From positions 1-5,613 of the forward strand of contig NZ_PEGG01000109.1 in assembly GCF_002737765.1 (NCBI RefSeq): DNA of 5,613 bases, in the 5' to 3' direction. The position numbers and the translations under genes were made by a program. The notes below the pieces were generated by a model. The model had not been told where the DNA came from, did no database searches, and saw only the letters and a list, made by a program, of their open reading frames with translations. Source of the stretch: Caulobacter sp. B11 (GTDB lineage Bacteria; Pseudomonadota; Alphaproteobacteria; Caulobacterales; Caulobacteraceae). Positions 4,440 through 5,613 of this stretch are shown here, in pieces; the first letter of the stretch is position 1; each line of letters starts with the position of its first letter.

Positions 4440-5613
4440 ATGAAGTTGCGGCTTTCTGGCTCGATGAACCTTTTCGGGGCGATGTTGGGACTTGGCCTTC
4501 TGGCTCTGGTCGCCGTCGCGGGCTTCACGCTGCTGCAGGTCAGCATCGGCGGACCGCTCTATACGCGCATCGTGGCCGGCAAGGACCTGACGGCTGATAT
4601 TCTTCCGCCGCCGCTCTACGTCATCGAGGCCTATCTCGACGCCAGCACGGCCTATGCCGACAATTCGCCCGGCCGCGCGGTCCAGACCGCCGCCAAGCTC
4701 AAGGTCCTCAAAGCAGCCTATGACGAGCGCCTGGGCCACTGGCGCGACCGGCCGTTCTCCCCCGAGGCCAAGCAGCTGCTGCTCGGCGAGTCCGACCAGG
4801 CCGCCCAGGGCGTCTGGGCCGCCGCCGACTCGATCATGACCGCGATCCAGAGCGGCGACACGGCCGGCGCCCAGGCCGCCGATCAAGCCCTGAACGAGGC
4901 CTATACGGCCCATCGCGCCGCCATCGACCAGATCGTGCCGTTGATCGCCGCCGAGAACATCAAGGTCGAGACCGAGGCGCGGAGCCAACAGGACGCGGAC
5001 ATGATCATCATGGCCCTGGTCTGCGGCGTCCTGGCCTTCGTGATCATCGGCGGTATCTGGATTTTGCGCCGGGCGATGATCCGGCCCATCGAATCGATCA
5101 CCCGTTACATGGGCGAACTGGCGGGCGGTCAGTACGAACGCGAGGTCCCCTTCGCTGGTCGCTCCGACGAGCTGGGCGACATGGCCAAGGCCGTCGCGGT
5201 GTTCCGCGAGGGGGTTCTGGAGCGCCGGTCCCTACGCGAGGAGCAGGACGCCATCCGCGCCCGAGCGGAGGCGGACGGGCTGGCCCTCGAGGCCGAACGG
5301 CGTCTTGCCGAGCAACAGCGTCATCACGCCCTGGACAGCCTCGCCAAGGCGCTGTCCTTGCTGTCGGACGGCGACGTCGGCCACCGGATTCAAGCCGCCT
5401 TCGCCGCCGAATACGAGAGCCTACGCGGCGACTTCAACAGCACCAGCCAGAAACTGGCCGCTACCCTGGCCGACATCACCCGCTCGGCCAACGGCGTCGG
5501 ATCGGGCTCGGACGAGATCGCCCGCGCCGCCGACGACATGGCCCGCCGCACAGAGCAGCAGGCCGCCAACCTCGAGGAAACCGCCGCGGCGGTGACCCAG
5601 ATCACCGCCACCG
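4440..5613 (+). CDS. Methyl-accepting chemotaxis protein (partial, first 391 residues)
   Basis: This is a transmembrane chemoreceptor that would signal through CheW and CheA to the flagellar motor. The gene runs off the right edge with no stop. TM1 is about residues 11-33. A periplasmic helical domain of about 150 residues follows, with the motif DILPPPLYVIEAYL (53-66). TM2 is about 188-209. A HAMP domain spans about 210-262, with RPIESI and the SDELGDMAKAV signature. A charged Arg/Glu-rich coiled-coil linker runs about 263-295, and a second HAMP-like module about 296-347 (SLAKALSLLSDGDVGHRI, then EYESLRGDFN). The first methylation helix begins near the end: TEQQAANLEETAAAVTQI at 371-388. The CheA/CheW-binding tip and the return helix lie beyond the window. 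The ATG at 4440 has GGGGGAA upstream. The ligand is unknown; the oxidase and regulators next door make energy or oxygen taxis possible, but no PAS or heme domain is visible. Confidence 0.95.
   Translation, partial: MKLRLSGSMNLFGAMLGLGLLALVAVAGFTLLQVSIGGPLYTRIVAGKDLTADILPPPLYVIEAYLDASTAYADNSPGRAVQTAAKLKVLKAAYDERLGHWRDRPFSPEAKQLLLGESDQAAQGVWAAADSIMTAIQSGDTAGAQAADQALNEAYTAHRAAIDQIVPLIAAENIKVETEARSQQDADMIIMALVCGVLAFVIIGGIWILRRAMIRPIESITRYMGELAGGQYEREVPFAGRSDELGDMAKAVAVFREGVLERRSLREEQDAIRARAEADGLALEAERRLAEQQRHHALDSLAKALSLLSDGDVGHRIQAAFAAEYESLRGDFNSTSQKLAATLADITRSANGVGSGSDEIARAADDMARRTEQQAANLEETAAAVTQITAT

Noticed and set aside
4197..4988. Minus-strand open frame opposite the second regulator and the chemoreceptor
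   Set aside because: The opposite strand encodes a clear regulator C-terminus and a clear chemoreceptor; this frame has no recognisable domain and bridges two genes.
1..5613. CRISPR arrays, insertion sequences, tRNA or rRNA genes, phage or defence systems
   Set aside because: No repeat arrays, transposase motifs, terminal inverted repeats or RNA gene signatures were seen. Base composition is even across the window.

Overview
The window looks like chromosome of a high-GC alphaproteobacterium, most likely Caulobacter or a close relative in the Caulobacteraceae. The reasons are strong G/C bias at third codon positions, a ccoNOQP cluster with an alphaproteobacterial-length CcoN, a perfect FNR/FixK-type operator in front of it, and a chemoreceptor of the alphaproteobacterial double-HAMP style. 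The genus assignment is inference.

Left half (1-2776, minus strand): a tightly packed operon for a cbb3-type cytochrome c oxidase, transcribed right to left as ccoN, ccoO, ccoQ and ccoP. CcoP runs off the left edge. Gaps are 9 and 5 bases, then a 1-base stop/start overlap. CcoN carries all expected heme and CuB ligands, CcoO has one CxxCH heme c site, CcoQ is a 52-residue single-span subunit, and the visible part of CcoP is its membrane anchor. The complex is a high-affinity terminal oxidase for growth at low oxygen.

Middle (2777-3141): a 119-bp divergent promoter region carries a perfect TTGAT-N4-ATCAA box inside a 26-bp palindrome. The box lies almost exactly midway between the start codons of ccoN and of a divergent 81-residue two-span membrane protein with a CxxC motif, so one FixK-type site could switch both on. 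On the minus strand the same palindrome is followed by TTTT and could also act as an intrinsic terminator.

Right of this (3138-4317): two divergent genes encode short winged-helix regulators that are visibly related to each other in sequence and layout. The 289-bp space between them holds a second, imperfect FixK-like box with the same flanking bases as the ccoN box. The leftward regulator meets the small membrane protein gene tail to tail, with both stop codons in one CTAG.

Right edge (4440-5613): the first 391 codons of a methyl-accepting chemotaxis protein, with two membrane spans, a periplasmic domain, two HAMP-like modules and the start of the signalling/methylation helix. It is cut by the window end.

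Taken together, the region reads as a low-oxygen module: an oxidase, a co-controlled small membrane protein, a pair of paralogous regulators with a possible FixK input, and a sensor for taxis. Only the oxidase function and the presence of the first box are firm. The roles of the small protein and the regulators are unknown, and the chemoreceptor's link to oxygen or energy rests on position only.
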